Shown one piece after another: positions 42,767 to 52,244 of a stretch of DNA of 64,000 nt. The stretch is taken from NCBI RefSeq assembly GCF_003254625.1, contig NZ_QJRJ01000081.1:124001-188000 (forward strand), written 5' to 3'. Within the stretch, counting starts at the first letter, position 1, and each line of letters begins with the position of its first letter. This DNA comes from Flavobacterium ginsenosidimutans. GTDB lineage: Bacteria; Bacteroidota; Bacteroidia; Flavobacteriales; Flavobacteriaceae. Under the pieces are notes generated by a model. The model was not told the origin of the DNA. It saw nothing but the letters and a program-made list of their open reading frames with translations, and searched no databases. Position numbers and translations under genes: made by a program.

Positions 42767-44086
42767 TTACTTTCGTCTTAGCTCAGTAGAAATTAATTCT
42801 TTTGTGTTTAAATCATATGTTTTAGTAGCATCACTGCTATAAAACTTAATTTGTAATCTCTTTTTCTCCATAAAATCAAATTGGTACGAGCAATTATTGC
42901 CTTTGTCTTTGAAGTTAATAATTTCCTTGCCATCCGGATTGTATATGGAATACAAATTATAATTTCCTTCGTTTTTAATTGCAAAATAGTGAAAACTGAG
43001 TAAGTTATTATTCTTGAAAAAGTTTATAAGCTCTGGGCTTGGCTGTGTAGTAGGACTTAAATCTTTCATGGAAATTTTGGAAAATTCTGCTGGCAGGATA
43101 ATTTTTCCACTTAGATCTATAATGCCTTTTATATCTCCTTGTTTTTGTGGTGAAAAAACAAAAAGTTTATCTAGAATAATTTCTTTGCCAAAATAAATAT
43201 TAGCGCCATACATTACACTGTTTTTAACCGGTTCAAGAAAAGGGTATGCAAATGGAGAAGCAGTTCCATCAAAACCAATAATCTGTATTCCTTTTTCAGT
43301 TTCAGAAAAATAATATTTTTTATCGCCACTTATAACATTTTTAGCAGGATTAGGTTTTACGTTTAATGTACTGTCAATAACGGTATCATAATATTCATTT
43401 GGTTTTTGGTTTTCTGATTTGTCTATCTGAGTCCATATTTCATTTTTGTCTTTTACATATAAATATTTTTGAAATCCTCGAGTATGGTTTTTGAACAGAA
43501 TTTTTGTATCAGAATTAAGATCAAAACACCCAAACTGCTTATTATCCTTAATATAAATCATATTTTTGCCAAGATGCGTTATTGAAGAATAAGTGCAAAG
43601 TTCAACGGCATTATTTTTATTTGCGTCTAAGCGAAATAATTTATCATCGCAATTTATCATATTGATTTCGCCTGGCATTTTTTCCTTACCCCAAAGCTGT
43701 TTTTTAGTAATAAGGTAAAGTTGTTTATTGTGGTAAAAAAGCGATTTTACATCTTCGCCTTCATCAAAAGTATATAACAATTTGCCATTTACATTAAAAA
43801 GGAAACTTTTCACATAAATTAAAGCAGTATCCGCCCTATAAGATCCAAAGTAAAAAATATCTTTTGATTTTGGAGGATAACTGTCACTTGTCAAATATCG
43901 ATCTATCCAACCATATTTTGCAGGAATCAGAATTTGCTGGGTTTTGGTAACCATTACACCAGATGTAGAACCGTCTGAAAATTGAGTATAAGGAGTGTCA
44001 GGATAAGGCCAATATATTAATTTTGCTTTGCAGGAATTGAGTAAAATACAAAATAGAACCAACAAAATGTAGCGTATGTTTTTCAT
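42767..44086 (-). CDS. Lipoprotein with WG-repeat-like segments, function unknown
   Basis: A 439-residue lipoprotein (lipobox LLNSC, from the ATG at 44086; the frame is also open from a TTG at 44113, but that start would put nine extra residues before the signal). It contains short segments resembling WG repeats (TQQILIPAKYGWIDRYL, GIIDLSGKIILPAEFSKISM, EGNYNLYSIYNPDGKEIIN), suggesting a beta-propeller-like or repeat scaffold. No catalytic motif is recognised. It probably sits in the outer membrane or periplasm and may be co-transcribed with the BatD-like gene. Confidence 0.6.
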   Translation of the reverse strand: MKNIRYILLVLFCILLNSCKAKLIYWPYPDTPYTQFSDGSTSGVMVTKTQQILIPAKYGWIDRYLTSDSYPPKSKDIFYFGSYRADTALIYVKSFLFNVNGKLLYTFDEGEDVKSLFYHNKQLYLITKKQLWGKEKMPGEINMINCDDKLFRLDANKNNAVELCTYSSITHLGKNMIYIKDNKQFGCFDLNSDTKILFKNHTRGFQKYLYVKDKNEIWTQIDKSENQKPNEYYDTVIDSTLNVKPNPAKNVISGDKKYYFSETEKGIQIIGFDGTASPFAYPFLEPVKNSVMYGANIYFGKEIILDKLFVFSPQKQGDIKGIIDLSGKIILPAEFSKISMKDLSPTTQPSPELINFFKNNNLLSFHYFAIKNEGNYNLYSIYNPDGKEIINFKDKGNNCSYQFDFMEKKRLQIKFYSSDATKTYDLNTKELISTELRRK

Positions 44087-44149
44087 AGTTTTCCTTTTAT
44101 TATAAGGATACAATAAATTGCAAAAAGGTTGGATTATGTTTTGTTTATT

Positions 44150-44199
44150 TCAAAAAAAATCAAAACCTCCAAGATATATGCTATTTTGGAGGTTTTGAT
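44150..44199 (-). terminator. Terminator of the GntR-family gene
   Basis: Perfect 14-bp stem (44159-44172 with 44186-44199) and, on the minus strand, a run of eight T after it. It lies about 45 bp beyond the GntR stop. Confidence 0.8.
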
Positions 44200-44245
44200 T
44201 GTATTCAGAAAACTCAGGATATCAGTGTCTTAGAGTCTCAGAATC

Positions 44246-45286
44246 TTAAATAGAATTTCTATCAATAAAATTAAAAGGCACTTTTACCTGACCTTTTTCT
44301 TTATTCAAAATCATTCGGGCAGCGGTTTCTCCCATGATATTAAAATCAGTTGACATTACTGTAATTCCTAATAATTCTTTTAAAGGTGTATCGTTGTATG
44401 AGATTACGCCAATTTCTTTTCCTAAAACAAATTCCTCATCGCGAATTTGCTTCATCAGATTTACAAGGTCAGATTCTTCGATTGTGATAAACAAATCACC
44501 TTTTTTCAAAATCATATCATCATAAACTTCACTCAGAATCTCAAAATTGATTTCATGTTCTACGCAGAATTTTCTAAATCCGTGTAAAATTCTTCTTGGA
44601 TAGGGATAAACAGCTTTGTCTGGATAAACCAATATTAAGCGTTTGTATTTCATGATTTTAGATAAACCTTCTTTCAAGGCATTGTAAATATCATTTTCAA
44701 AATCCTGATAGATTTTAATCACTTCATCACCAGCACCCAATTTGATATTATCTAAAATCACTAATTTCTCTTGCGGAATGTTTTTTATTGCAGCAACAAC
44801 TTCATCAGTAAAACTTAAGTGTTTCAGTTCGTCTGTTTTGAAATGTGTTGTAATCACATAATAATCATAAGCACCCTCAAATTTGTCTAAAATATTCAAA
44901 AACAGAGTTTCATCGCAATGATAAATTTGAAGATCAACGAGTGCATTAGCTCCCAAAGTATTAATAAATGAACTGTAAGTTTTCATTTTATACGAGCTCA
45001 GCTTATTGGTCAAAAACAAAATATTGACTTTAGATTCAAGCTTAGTTCTTGTAATATAATAGCCTTTTCCTCTAATCGAAGAAATGATTTTTCGTTCCTT
45101 TAAAATATTGTACGCCTTTTCTACAGTATCGCGAGACATATAAAATTCTTCGCTGAAACTATTTATAGAAGGAATTTTTTGATTGATTTTTAAATTTCCG
45201 TTGGCGATGTTCTGAAGAATAGAGTCCACAATTTGTTTGTATTTAGGAACTCTCGAATCTTCGTCTATTTTAATAAGTTTAATCAT
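44246..45286 (-). CDS. GntR-family regulator with sugar-binding domain (probable rhamnose regulator)
   Basis: A 346-residue regulator: N-terminal GntR winged helix (VPKYKQIVDSILQNIANGNLKINQKIPSINSFSEEFYMSRDTVEKAYNILKERKIISSIRGKGYYI) followed by a LacI-type periplasmic-binding-like sensor (VNILFLTNKLSSYKMKTYSSFI...VGVISYNDTPLKELLGI-like, MGETAARMIL). This AraR-like architecture is common for sugar regulators. It is divergent from rhaT and adjacent only to rhamnose genes, so L-rhamnose or a phosphorylated derivative is the likely effector. The frame opens at a GTG at 45328; ATGs at 45292 and 45286 are preferred because they place MIKLIKIDEDSRVPKYKQ at the start. Confidence 0.85.
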   Translation of the reverse strand: MIKLIKIDEDSRVPKYKQIVDSILQNIANGNLKINQKIPSINSFSEEFYMSRDTVEKAYNILKERKIISSIRGKGYYITRTKLESKVNILFLTNKLSSYKMKTYSSFINTLGANALVDLQIYHCDETLFLNILDKFEGAYDYYVITTHFKTDELKHLSFTDEVVAAIKNIPQEKLVILDNIKLGAGDEVIKIYQDFENDIYNALKEGLSKIMKYKRLILVYPDKAVYPYPRRILHGFRKFCVEHEINFEILSEVYDDMILKKGDLFITIEESDLVNLMKQIRDEEFVLGKEIGVISYNDTPLKELLGITVMSTDFNIMGETAARMILNKEKGQVKVPFNFIDRNSI

Positions 45287-45328
45287 GTTCATTTGAGGAA
45301 ATCTGCTTCGTGTTTCAACGAAACTCAC

Positions 45329-45673
45329 TTTTAAATCTAACTTTTATTAAAAAAATCTCTTTAATCAAATAATCTTACGAGCAAAATTATTTTACTTATC
45401 AAAAAAGAGAATTTGCTAAGGCTTGTAATCTTTTTTTTATAATTTCTAAATTTTAACCCGAATGCGGATTCAATAATTACGAAATCGATTGCTAAAGTAG
45501 CCATTTTAAATTTATTTACCCAAAAAATGCTGGCTGTTATTTCTAATAATCTCTAGTTTTAACAAAAAATACCAAAACCATAAAGGATAGTACAGGACAG
45601 TTTTCTTTTTTACATTCTCTTATTTTACAAAACCAAATCACTAACAAACCTAACCTAAACCAAAAACAATAAT
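45329..45673. promoter_or_regulatory. Divergent regulatory region, GntR gene / rhaT
   Basis: 345 bp without a gene between the regulator and rhaT. It should contain the rhaT promoter and the GntR operator. I see an unresolved candidate TAGTACAGGACAG at about 45589-45601 and the CTAACCTAAACC-rich leader directly before rhaT, typical of Flavobacterium leaders, but no clear TAnnTTTG and no perfect palindrome. Confidence 0.45.
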
Positions 45674-46723
45674 ATGGAGTCATTATTAGGAATCATTTTT
45701 CATTCTATCGGAGGATTTTCTTCAGGTAGTTTTTATATGCCTTTTAAAAAAGTAAAAGACTGGGCTTGGGAAAGCTATTGGCTTGTGGGAGGATTTTTCT
45801 CTTGGTTAATTGTTCCTCCAGTTGCAGCTTATCTAACGATTCCAAATTTTACAGAAATTATTGCTACTGCTTCTCCATCTATTAAAACCTTCACTTTTAC
45901 AATGGGATTAATCTGGGGAATTGGCGGTTTAACTTATGGTTTAGGCGTTCGTTATTTAGGAATGTCTTTAGGAAATTCAATTACATTAGGATTCTGCTCT
46001 GCTTTTGGAGCTTTAGTTCCTTCAATTTACTATGATATTGTTCCTACAGAAGGGAAGATTTCATTCTCTCACATGCTTACTAATACTGGAGGCCAGATCG
46101 TTTTATTGGGCGTGGTTGTATATCTAATCGGAATTGCCATTTCTGGAAAAGCAGGAATGCTGAAAGAAAAGGATTTTGCAACAGGTCACGAAGATAAGGA
46201 TAAAGACTTCAATTTAGTAAAAGGTCTCATTGTAGCCGTGATTTCAGGAATTTTAAGTTCATTTTTTAATTACGGAATCGAAGCTGGAAAATCAATGGCA
46301 GAACAAGCTGTTGTAAATGGGGCTAATCCGTTATTTCAAAACAATGTGACTTATGTAGTTCTGCTTTGGGGCGGACTTACAACCAATTTTATCTGGTGTC
46401 TTTACTTGAATTTTAAAAATAAATCAATTAAAAACTATACTGATAAATCTACTCCAATAACTAAAAATGTTTTGTTTTCTGCTCTTGCTGGAACCATGTG
46501 GTTTTTACAGTTTTTCTTCTACGGAATGGGAGAAAGTAAACTTGGAAATGGTGCCAGTTCATGGATTTTACATATGGCAACGATCATTTTAACAGCAAAC
46601 TTTTGGGGATTTTATTTGAAAGAATGGAAAGGAGTTTCTAAAAAAACATTAAGAACTTTTTTCTGGGGTATCGGGCTTATTATGCTTGCAATCGTTTTGG
46701 TAGGAATTGGTAACTCATTATAA
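45674..46723 (+). CDS. rhaT: L-rhamnose/proton symporter
   Basis: RhaT imports L-rhamnose with protons across the inner membrane. The 349-residue protein has about 10 hydrophobic segments and the family opening GIIFHSIGGFSSGSFYMPFKKVKDWAWESYWLVGG, with further blocks GLIWGIGGLTYGLGVRYLGMSLG and LWGGLTTNFIWCLYLNFKN. First gene of the rhamnose run, divergent from the GntR regulator; the aldolase fusion starts 26 bp later. Confidence 0.94.
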   Translation: MESLLGIIFHSIGGFSSGSFYMPFKKVKDWAWESYWLVGGFFSWLIVPPVAAYLTIPNFTEIIATASPSIKTFTFTMGLIWGIGGLTYGLGVRYLGMSLGNSITLGFCSAFGALVPSIYYDIVPTEGKISFSHMLTNTGGQIVLLGVVVYLIGIAISGKAGMLKEKDFATGHEDKDKDFNLVKGLIVAVISGILSSFFNYGIEAGKSMAEQAVVNGANPLFQNNVTYVVLLWGGLTTNFIWCLYLNFKNKSIKNYTDKSTPITKNVLFSALAGTMWFLQFFFYGMGESKLGNGASSWILHMATIILTANFWGFYLKEWKGVSKKTLRTFFWGIGLIMLAIVLVGIGNSL

Positions 46724-46749
46724 ATAAAAGAAATAATTTAAAATACTAT

Positions 46750-48894
46750 ATGTCGAATACAAACACAATTAATGATATGAATTTTAAGCATGTAAGCTAC
46801 CTTTGGGATGAAGCCAAGGCAGCAGCATTAGCAGGTGATGAAGTAGCGCTTTTTATTTATCGTTCTAACTTGTTAGGAGCTGATTTAAGATTGACCAACT
46901 ACGGAGGTGGAAACACTTCTGTAAAAATTACAGACAAAGATCCTCTTACGGGAGAATCTTCTGAAGTAATGTGGATTAAAGGTTCTGGCGGTGACATTGG
47001 AACGTTGACAAAATCAGGTTGTGCAGCTTTGTATTTGGACAGACTTCGTAACCTTGAAAATGTTTACAGAGGTATTGAGTTTGAAGATGAAATGGTAGAA
47101 TTATTCAACCACTGTATTTTCGATTTAGCTTCAAAAGCACCTTCTATCGATACGCCTTTACATGGTTTTCTTCCATTCAAACATATTGATCACTTACATC
47201 CAGATGCGGCAATTGCTATCGCTGCAGCGAAAGATGGAAAGAAAATTACAGAAGAATTATTCAACGGAGAAATTGGCTGGGTAGGCTGGCAGCGTCCAGG
47301 ATTTGATCTTGGTCTTCAGTTGAGAGCTTGTCTAGAAGAAGCAGCAAAAAACGGTAAAAAACTACGCGGAATCATGTTAGGTTCTCATGGTTTATTTACT
47401 TGGGGAGATACTGCATTCGAAAGTTATATCAATACGCTGGAAGTAATCGAGAAATGTGCTTCTTACTTAGAAGATAATTACGGAAAAAAACGTCCAGTTT
47501 TTGGAGGTAAAAAAATCGACAGTCTTACAGAAGCAGACCGTAAATTAAAAGCAGCAAAAGTAGCTCCAATCTTAAGAGGTTTCTGTTCGTCAGAGCGACA
47601 GATGATTGGTCATTATACAGACGATGCAAGAGTTTTAGAATTCATTAATTCTAATGATCTTTCGAAATTAGCTCCATTAGGAACTTCTTGTCCAGATCAC
47701 TTTTTGAGGACTAAAATCAGTCCATTGGTTTTAGAATTAGATCCAAACGAAGATTTATCTGATGTTGCAGCGGTAAAAGCAAAATTAACTCCTGCTTTTG
47801 AAGCATACCGTGCTATGTACAAAGACTATTACAATGCATGTAAAAAATCAAACTCGCCAGCAATGCGTGACCCAAATCCAGTTGTTATTTTATATCCAGG
47901 AGTTGGTATGTTTACTTTTGCTAAAGATAAAACAATGGCGCGTTTGGCATCTGAATATTATATCAATGCAGTAAACGTGATGAAAGGAGCTGAAGCAGTT
48001 TCTGAATATACTTCTTTACCGCACCAAGAAGCTTTTGATATTGAATATTGGTTATTGGAAGAAGCAAAATTACAGCGTATGCCAAAACCAAAAGCATTAT
48101 CTGGAAGAGTAGCTTTAATTACAGGTTCTGCGGGTGGAATTGGTAAAGCTATCGCTAAAAAATTCGCTCAAGAAGGTGCTTGTGTCGTAATTAATGATAT
48201 TAATGAAGAGCGTTTGCAAGGTGCATCTGCTGAGTTTATTAAAGCTTTTGGTAAAGATGCCGTTTCTAGCACTTTGTTGAATGTTACTGATGAAGCAAGC
48301 ACAGAAAAAGCATTAGACGAAGCTTGTTTAGCTTTTGGAGGTGTTGACATTGTGGTAAATAATGCTGGAATCAGTATTTCTAAATCTATCGCAGAACACA
48401 CTTTAGAAGAGTGGGATAGATTATATGATATCTTGGTAAAAGGACAATTTATTGTTTCTAAAGCAGGAATCGAAGTAATGCGCAAACAAGGTTTTGGAGG
48501 AGATATTGTAAATATCGTTTCTAAAAACGCTGTTGTTGCTGGTCCAAATAATCCAGGTTATGGTTCGGCAAAAGCGGCACAAGCGCACTTAACACGTTTA
48601 ATGGCTGCTGAACTTGGAGCTGATAAAATTCGTGTCAATACAGTAAATCCTGATGCTGTAATTTCAGACTCCAATATTTGGTCTGGCGGATGGGCAGAAG
48701 GTCGTGCAAAAGCATACGGAATTACAGTTGAAGAACTTCCGGCTTACTATGCAAAACGTACGTTATTAAACGAAATCATATTGCCAGATGATATTGCTAA
48801 CGCTTGTTATGCTTTTGTTGGAGGTTTACTTGATAAATCTACAGGAAACGCATTAAACGTAGACGGTGGCGTTGCCATGGGCTTTTATAGATAA
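46750..48894 (+). CDS. Bifunctional rhamnulose-1-phosphate aldolase / short-chain dehydrogenase
   Basis: A 714-residue fusion. Residues ~15-400 are a class-II-type aldolase/adducin domain (GGGNTSVK at 52-59, GSGGDIGTL at 78-86, a His cluster at about 138-150 for the metal). Residues ~450-710 are a short-chain dehydrogenase (TGSAGGIG at about 458-465, NNAG, Tyr604/Lys608 in GYGSAKAA). The arrangement is that of the RhaEW type: cleavage of L-rhamnulose-1-phosphate to DHAP and L-lactaldehyde, and oxidation of lactaldehyde to L-lactate. That product matches the LutABC genes further downstream. The fused dehydrogenase's substrate is inferred from this family. Confidence 0.9.
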   Translation: MSNTNTINDMNFKHVSYLWDEAKAAALAGDEVALFIYRSNLLGADLRLTNYGGGNTSVKITDKDPLTGESSEVMWIKGSGGDIGTLTKSGCAALYLDRLRNLENVYRGIEFEDEMVELFNHCIFDLASKAPSIDTPLHGFLPFKHIDHLHPDAAIAIAAAKDGKKITEELFNGEIGWVGWQRPGFDLGLQLRACLEEAAKNGKKLRGIMLGSHGLFTWGDTAFESYINTLEVIEKCASYLEDNYGKKRPVFGGKKIDSLTEADRKLKAAKVAPILRGFCSSERQMIGHYTDDARVLEFINSNDLSKLAPLGTSCPDHFLRTKISPLVLELDPNEDLSDVAAVKAKLTPAFEAYRAMYKDYYNACKKSNSPAMRDPNPVVILYPGVGMFTFAKDKTMARLASEYYINAVNVMKGAEAVSEYTSLPHQEAFDIEYWLLEEAKLQRMPKPKALSGRVALITGSAGGIGKAIAKKFAQEGACVVINDINEERLQGASAEFIKAFGKDAVSSTLLNVTDEASTEKALDEACLAFGGVDIVVNNAGISISKSIAEHTLEEWDRLYDILVKGQFIVSKAGIEVMRKQGFGGDIVNIVSKNAVVAGPNNPGYGSAKAAQAHLTRLMAAELGADKIRVNTVNPDAVISDSNIWSGGWAEGRAKAYGITVEELPAYYAKRTLLNEIILPDDIANACYAFVGGLLDKSTGNALNVDGGVAMGFYR

Positions 48895-48949
48895 AGATTG
48901 TTTAGGTTTTTTATATAAGTTTGTTTAAGCAAAAGTGGTTTTTTGTGGT

Positions 48950-48985
48950 CTAGCGTTCGAATTCTTTCGAACGTTAGATTTTTTT
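48950..48985 (+). terminator. Terminator after the rhamnulose aldolase fusion
   Basis: CTAGCGTTCGAA (48950-48961) pairs with TTCGAACGTTAG (48966-48977), one G-T pair, TTCT loop, then seven T. Confidence 0.8.
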
Positions 48986-49111
48986 AGCATATAACAATTC
49001 GCTTTAACAAAGAAAACTTAACAAAAAAGTGAAGTACAACCAGAGTTTAACAGCTATAGAAATTATAAGTTCAAAAAATATTTAAAACACATAAGATTAA
49101 GATATAGAACG

Positions 49112-49335
49112 CAGATAACTCGGATTCGCTATCGCGAAAACGCTGAAAAAGAAGGATTTTTTTGTTTCACGCAGATTTAGACAGATTTAAGCAGATCTAA
49201 CAGATTTTAATTTTTAGATGATTAAAAAAAGATTTGCGTTATCTGCTAAAATCCTTTTTAAATCTGCGTGAAACCAGAAAATAAAATCTGCGTCAATCAG
49301 CGTTTTCGCGATAGCGAATCCGTAAAATCAGCGTC
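49112..49335. repeat. Large nested REP-like element
   Basis: Outer arms 49122-49146 and 49297-49321 are perfect 25-bp inverted repeats (core GCTATCGCGAAAACGC). Inner arms GTTTCACGCAGATTT (49164-49178) and AAATCTGCGTGAAAC (49260-49274) are perfect 15-bp arms. The inner part is the same family as the repeat at 12768-12862. No ORF. Confidence 0.8.
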
Positions 49336-49434
49336 AAAAATTTCGGTATTAAAACGGCAGAACTATGTGTTAAAATAAATATACTAGACATATAAAATTT
49401 ATATATTGTAAACTCTATTAAAATATCAATAACT

Positions 49435-50709
49435 ATGTTAATCGGATCAAACCACATCGAATCTCATAACGAGGATTTATTAAAAAAACACCAAAATAAA
49501 TTAGTTTTTACAGCATCAGAAATTAATGATACAGAAGCGATTATTCAAAAATTAATCGACTTTCAAATTGCCATTCCATCTTGGGCTTTAGGAACAGGAG
49601 GAACAAGATTTGGACGTTTCGCTGGAGGAGGAGAACCTCGTTCTTTAGAAGAAAAAATCGAAGATGTTGGTTTGCTTCACAAATTAAACAATGCTTCGGG
49701 AGCTATTTCACTTCATATTCCGTGGGATATTCCAACTGATTATAAAGCAATCAAAACACTTGCAAATCAGCACGGATTAAAATTCGATGCTATGAATTCG
49801 AATACTTTTCAAGATCAAGCAAGCTCTGAGCACACTTACAAATACGGTTCTTTACAAAATGTAAACAAAGCGGTTCGCAAACAAGCAATTGCTCATAATA
49901 TTGAAGTTATTAAACACGGAATCGAATTAGGATCTGAGTCATTAACAATTTGGTTGGCAGATGGTTCTAACTTCCCAGGACAATTAAACTTTAGAAAAGC
50001 TTATCAAAATACATTAGAAAGTTTAGAAGAAATCTACGATGCATTACCTTCAAACTGGAAATTATTTTTAGAATACAAATGTGCTGAGCCTAACTTTTAT
50101 TCTACGACAGTAGCTGATTGGGGGCAGTCTTATTCGTATGTTAAAAAGTTAGGCGACAAAGCGCAGACTTTAGTCGATTTAGGCCACCACCTTCCAAATG
50201 CTAATATTGAGCAGATTGTTTCTTTATTATTGATGGAAAACAAATTAGGCGGATTCCACTTTAACGACTCAAAATACGGTGATGACGATTTAACTGCAGG
50301 CGCATTAAAACCATATCAATTGTTCTTGATTTTTAATGAATTAGTTGAAGGAATGGATGCCAGAGGAATGAATCACGCCAAAGATTTAGGTTGGATGATC
50401 GACGCTTCTCACAACATCAAAGATCCATTAGAAGATTTATTGCAATCTGTTGAAGCGATTATGATTGCTTATGCTCAGGCACTTTCTGTAGATAGAAAAG
50501 CATTGGAACAAGCACAAGAAGAAAATGACGTGGTAAAAGCACAGGAAATTCTTCAAAATGCTTTCCGTACAGATGTTCGCGCATTAGTTGCCGAAGCTCG
50601 TCTTCGTTCTGGAGCGGCTTTAAACCCTGTAGCATTATACCGTTCGATTCAAGTAAGACAAAATCTTATCGAAGAAAGAGGTTTAAAAACAATGGCAACT
50701 GGATTATAA
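49435..50709 (+). CDS. rhaI: L-rhamnose isomerase, RhaI (Pseudomonas) type
   Basis: Converts L-rhamnose to L-rhamnulose. The 424-residue protein closely follows the Pseudomonas stutzeri L-rhamnose isomerase rather than the E. coli RhaA type: IPSWALGTGGTRFGRF, ISLHIPWDIP, FDAMNSNTFQDQ, LVDLGHHLPN, GGFHFNDSKYGDDDL and MIDASHNIKDP, supplying the metal-ligand Glu, Asp, His and Asp of the TIM barrel. It starts after the large repeat element, and rhaB follows 77 bp later. Confidence 0.95.
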   Translation: MLIGSNHIESHNEDLLKKHQNKLVFTASEINDTEAIIQKLIDFQIAIPSWALGTGGTRFGRFAGGGEPRSLEEKIEDVGLLHKLNNASGAISLHIPWDIPTDYKAIKTLANQHGLKFDAMNSNTFQDQASSEHTYKYGSLQNVNKAVRKQAIAHNIEVIKHGIELGSESLTIWLADGSNFPGQLNFRKAYQNTLESLEEIYDALPSNWKLFLEYKCAEPNFYSTTVADWGQSYSYVKKLGDKAQTLVDLGHHLPNANIEQIVSLLLMENKLGGFHFNDSKYGDDDLTAGALKPYQLFLIFNELVEGMDARGMNHAKDLGWMIDASHNIKDPLEDLLQSVEAIMIAYAQALSVDRKALEQAQEENDVVKAQEILQNAFRTDVRALVAEARLRSGAALNPVALYRSIQVRQNLIEERGLKTMATGL

Positions 50710-50712
50710 TTA

Positions 50713-50785
50713 TAAATTATTAATTGTTAATTATAAATTGTGAACTATAATTAACATTTGATAATTAACAATTTACAATTAAAAA
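50713..50785. repeat. A/T-rich inverted repeat between rhaI and rhaB
   Basis: TAATTGTTAATTA-type words occur on both strands (about 50730-50742 and 50761-50773 region), forming an imperfect hairpin before rhaB. The related string AATTGTTAATTATTAATTGT is at 26996-27015. Confidence 0.5.
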
Positions 50786-50786
50786 A

Positions 50787-52148
50787 ATGAATGTAGTTGC
50801 GATTTTTGATATTGGTAAAACAAACAAAAAGGTTTTTTTATTTAACGAAAATTATAAAATTGTCTGGGAGAAATCGGTTAATCTGGAGGAAACCGCAGAC
50901 GAAGATGGATTTCCCTGCGAAGATATCGAAGTACTTAAAAATTGGGTTTTAGATCGATTATCTGAAATAAAAGAGCTTAAGGATTATGTTTTAAAAGCCA
51001 TCAATTTCAGCACTTACGGAGCAAGTTTTGTTTATATAGACGAGAACGGAAAAGTTTTAACTCCTCTGTATAATTATTTAAAAGATTATCCAGAGGAATT
51101 AAAATCTCATTTCTATGAAAAATACAAAGGAGAAAAAAAGTTTGCTGTAAAAACAGCTTCTCCTGTTTTGGGCAGTTTAAATTCGGGAATGCAGATTTAC
51201 CGACTGAAAGAACAAAAGCCTGAAATATTCGAAAATGTAAAATACTGTCTACACTTGCCACAGTTTTTAAGTTTTCTTTTGACGAATGAAGCATACGCTG
51301 ATATTACCAGTATTGGATGCCATACCAATTTGTGGAATTTCAAAAAAATGAAATACCATAAATGGTTGAAAGAAGAGGGTATTTCAGGAAAAATACCACC
51401 AATTCATTTTGGAAAAGATGTCATTATGACTCGTGATGATCTGGCCATAGGAGTTGGTCTTCACGATAGTTCATCGGCCATTATTCCGTATACAATCAAT
51501 TTTACAGAACCTTTTGTATTGTTGTCTACAGGAACTTGGAGTATTTCTTTAAATCCATTCAATAATAAGCCTTTAACTTTTGACGAATCGCAAAACGATT
51601 GTCTGTGTTATATGCAGTACACAGAGAAACCCGTAAAAGCGGCACGATTATTTGCAGGAAACGAGCACGAAGTGCAAACCAAACGTTTGGCGCAGCACTT
51701 TAATGTTCCAGTTGATACCTACAAAGAAGTTTATTTTGACAAGAAGATTGTAGCCAATTTGCGAGCGCTTAATTATCAAATTTTTTATCCTAAGAAATAT
51801 AATTTTGATATACTGAAAGAATGCCCTTTTCAAAAAAGAGATCTTTCACATTATAAAAATTACGAAACAGCCTATCACCAATTAATGCTGGATTTGGTAG
51901 AACAGCAAGTTTTTTCTACCAATTTGGTAATTCATAATAGTCCTGTAAAAAAGATTTTTGTGGATGGAGGTTTCAGTAAAAATTCAATTTATATGAATTT
52001 ATTAGCAGAAGCTTTTCCAGATATTGAAGTCTATGCCGCTTCGATGGCGCAGGCGAGTGCTTTGGGTGCAGCATTGGCGATTCATGATAATTGGAATCCA
52101 AAACCAATTCAGAACGATTTAATTGACTTGAAATTCTATAAACATTAG
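50787..52148 (+). CDS. rhaB: Rhamnulokinase (FGGY family)
   Basis: Phosphorylates L-rhamnulose to L-rhamnulose-1-phosphate for the aldolase fusion. The 453-residue protein has the FGGY ATPase blocks: phosphate-1 IFDIGKTNKKVFLFN, the GTWSISLNPF phosphate-2 region, and the C-terminal FVDGGFSKNSIYMNLLAEAFPDIEVYAASMAQASALGAALA adenosine motif. Position between rhaI and the lactate genes supports rhamnulose rather than xylulose or glycerol; the protein differs clearly from E. coli RhaB in length and sequence feel. Confidence 0.88.
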   Translation: MNVVAIFDIGKTNKKVFLFNENYKIVWEKSVNLEETADEDGFPCEDIEVLKNWVLDRLSEIKELKDYVLKAINFSTYGASFVYIDENGKVLTPLYNYLKDYPEELKSHFYEKYKGEKKFAVKTASPVLGSLNSGMQIYRLKEQKPEIFENVKYCLHLPQFLSFLLTNEAYADITSIGCHTNLWNFKKMKYHKWLKEEGISGKIPPIHFGKDVIMTRDDLAIGVGLHDSSSAIIPYTINFTEPFVLLSTGTWSISLNPFNNKPLTFDESQNDCLCYMQYTEKPVKAARLFAGNEHEVQTKRLAQHFNVPVDTYKEVYFDKKIVANLRALNYQIFYPKKYNFDILKECPFQKRDLSHYKNYETAYHQLMLDLVEQQVFSTNLVIHNSPVKKIFVDGGFSKNSIYMNLLAEAFPDIEVYAASMAQASALGAALAIHDNWNPKPIQNDLIDLKFYKH

Positions 52149-52244
52149 GTAAAAACGATCTGTATGTTGTAAATTTGCTGAGAAACGTATTTTTTACATT
52201 TTTACAGTACACGCCAAAATGAACAACACACTAAATACTACAAC

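Larger units (their letters stand above)
48895..49434. other. Gap between the aldolase fusion and rhaI
   Basis: 540 bp without a gene. It contains a terminator hairpin (48950-48985) and a large REP-like element (49112-49335), then a short A/T-rich stretch that should include the rhaI leader; no clear -7 box was found. Confidence 0.65.

Noticed and set aside
45479..45492. GAAATCGATTGC before rhaT as a uronate-regulon operator
   Set aside because: Shares only the ATCGATT core, lacks the outer bases and lies in the range of a different regulator.
49112..49335. CRISPR array or insertion sequence
   Set aside because: The repeats are paired inverted arms without spacers and there is no transposase or cas gene.
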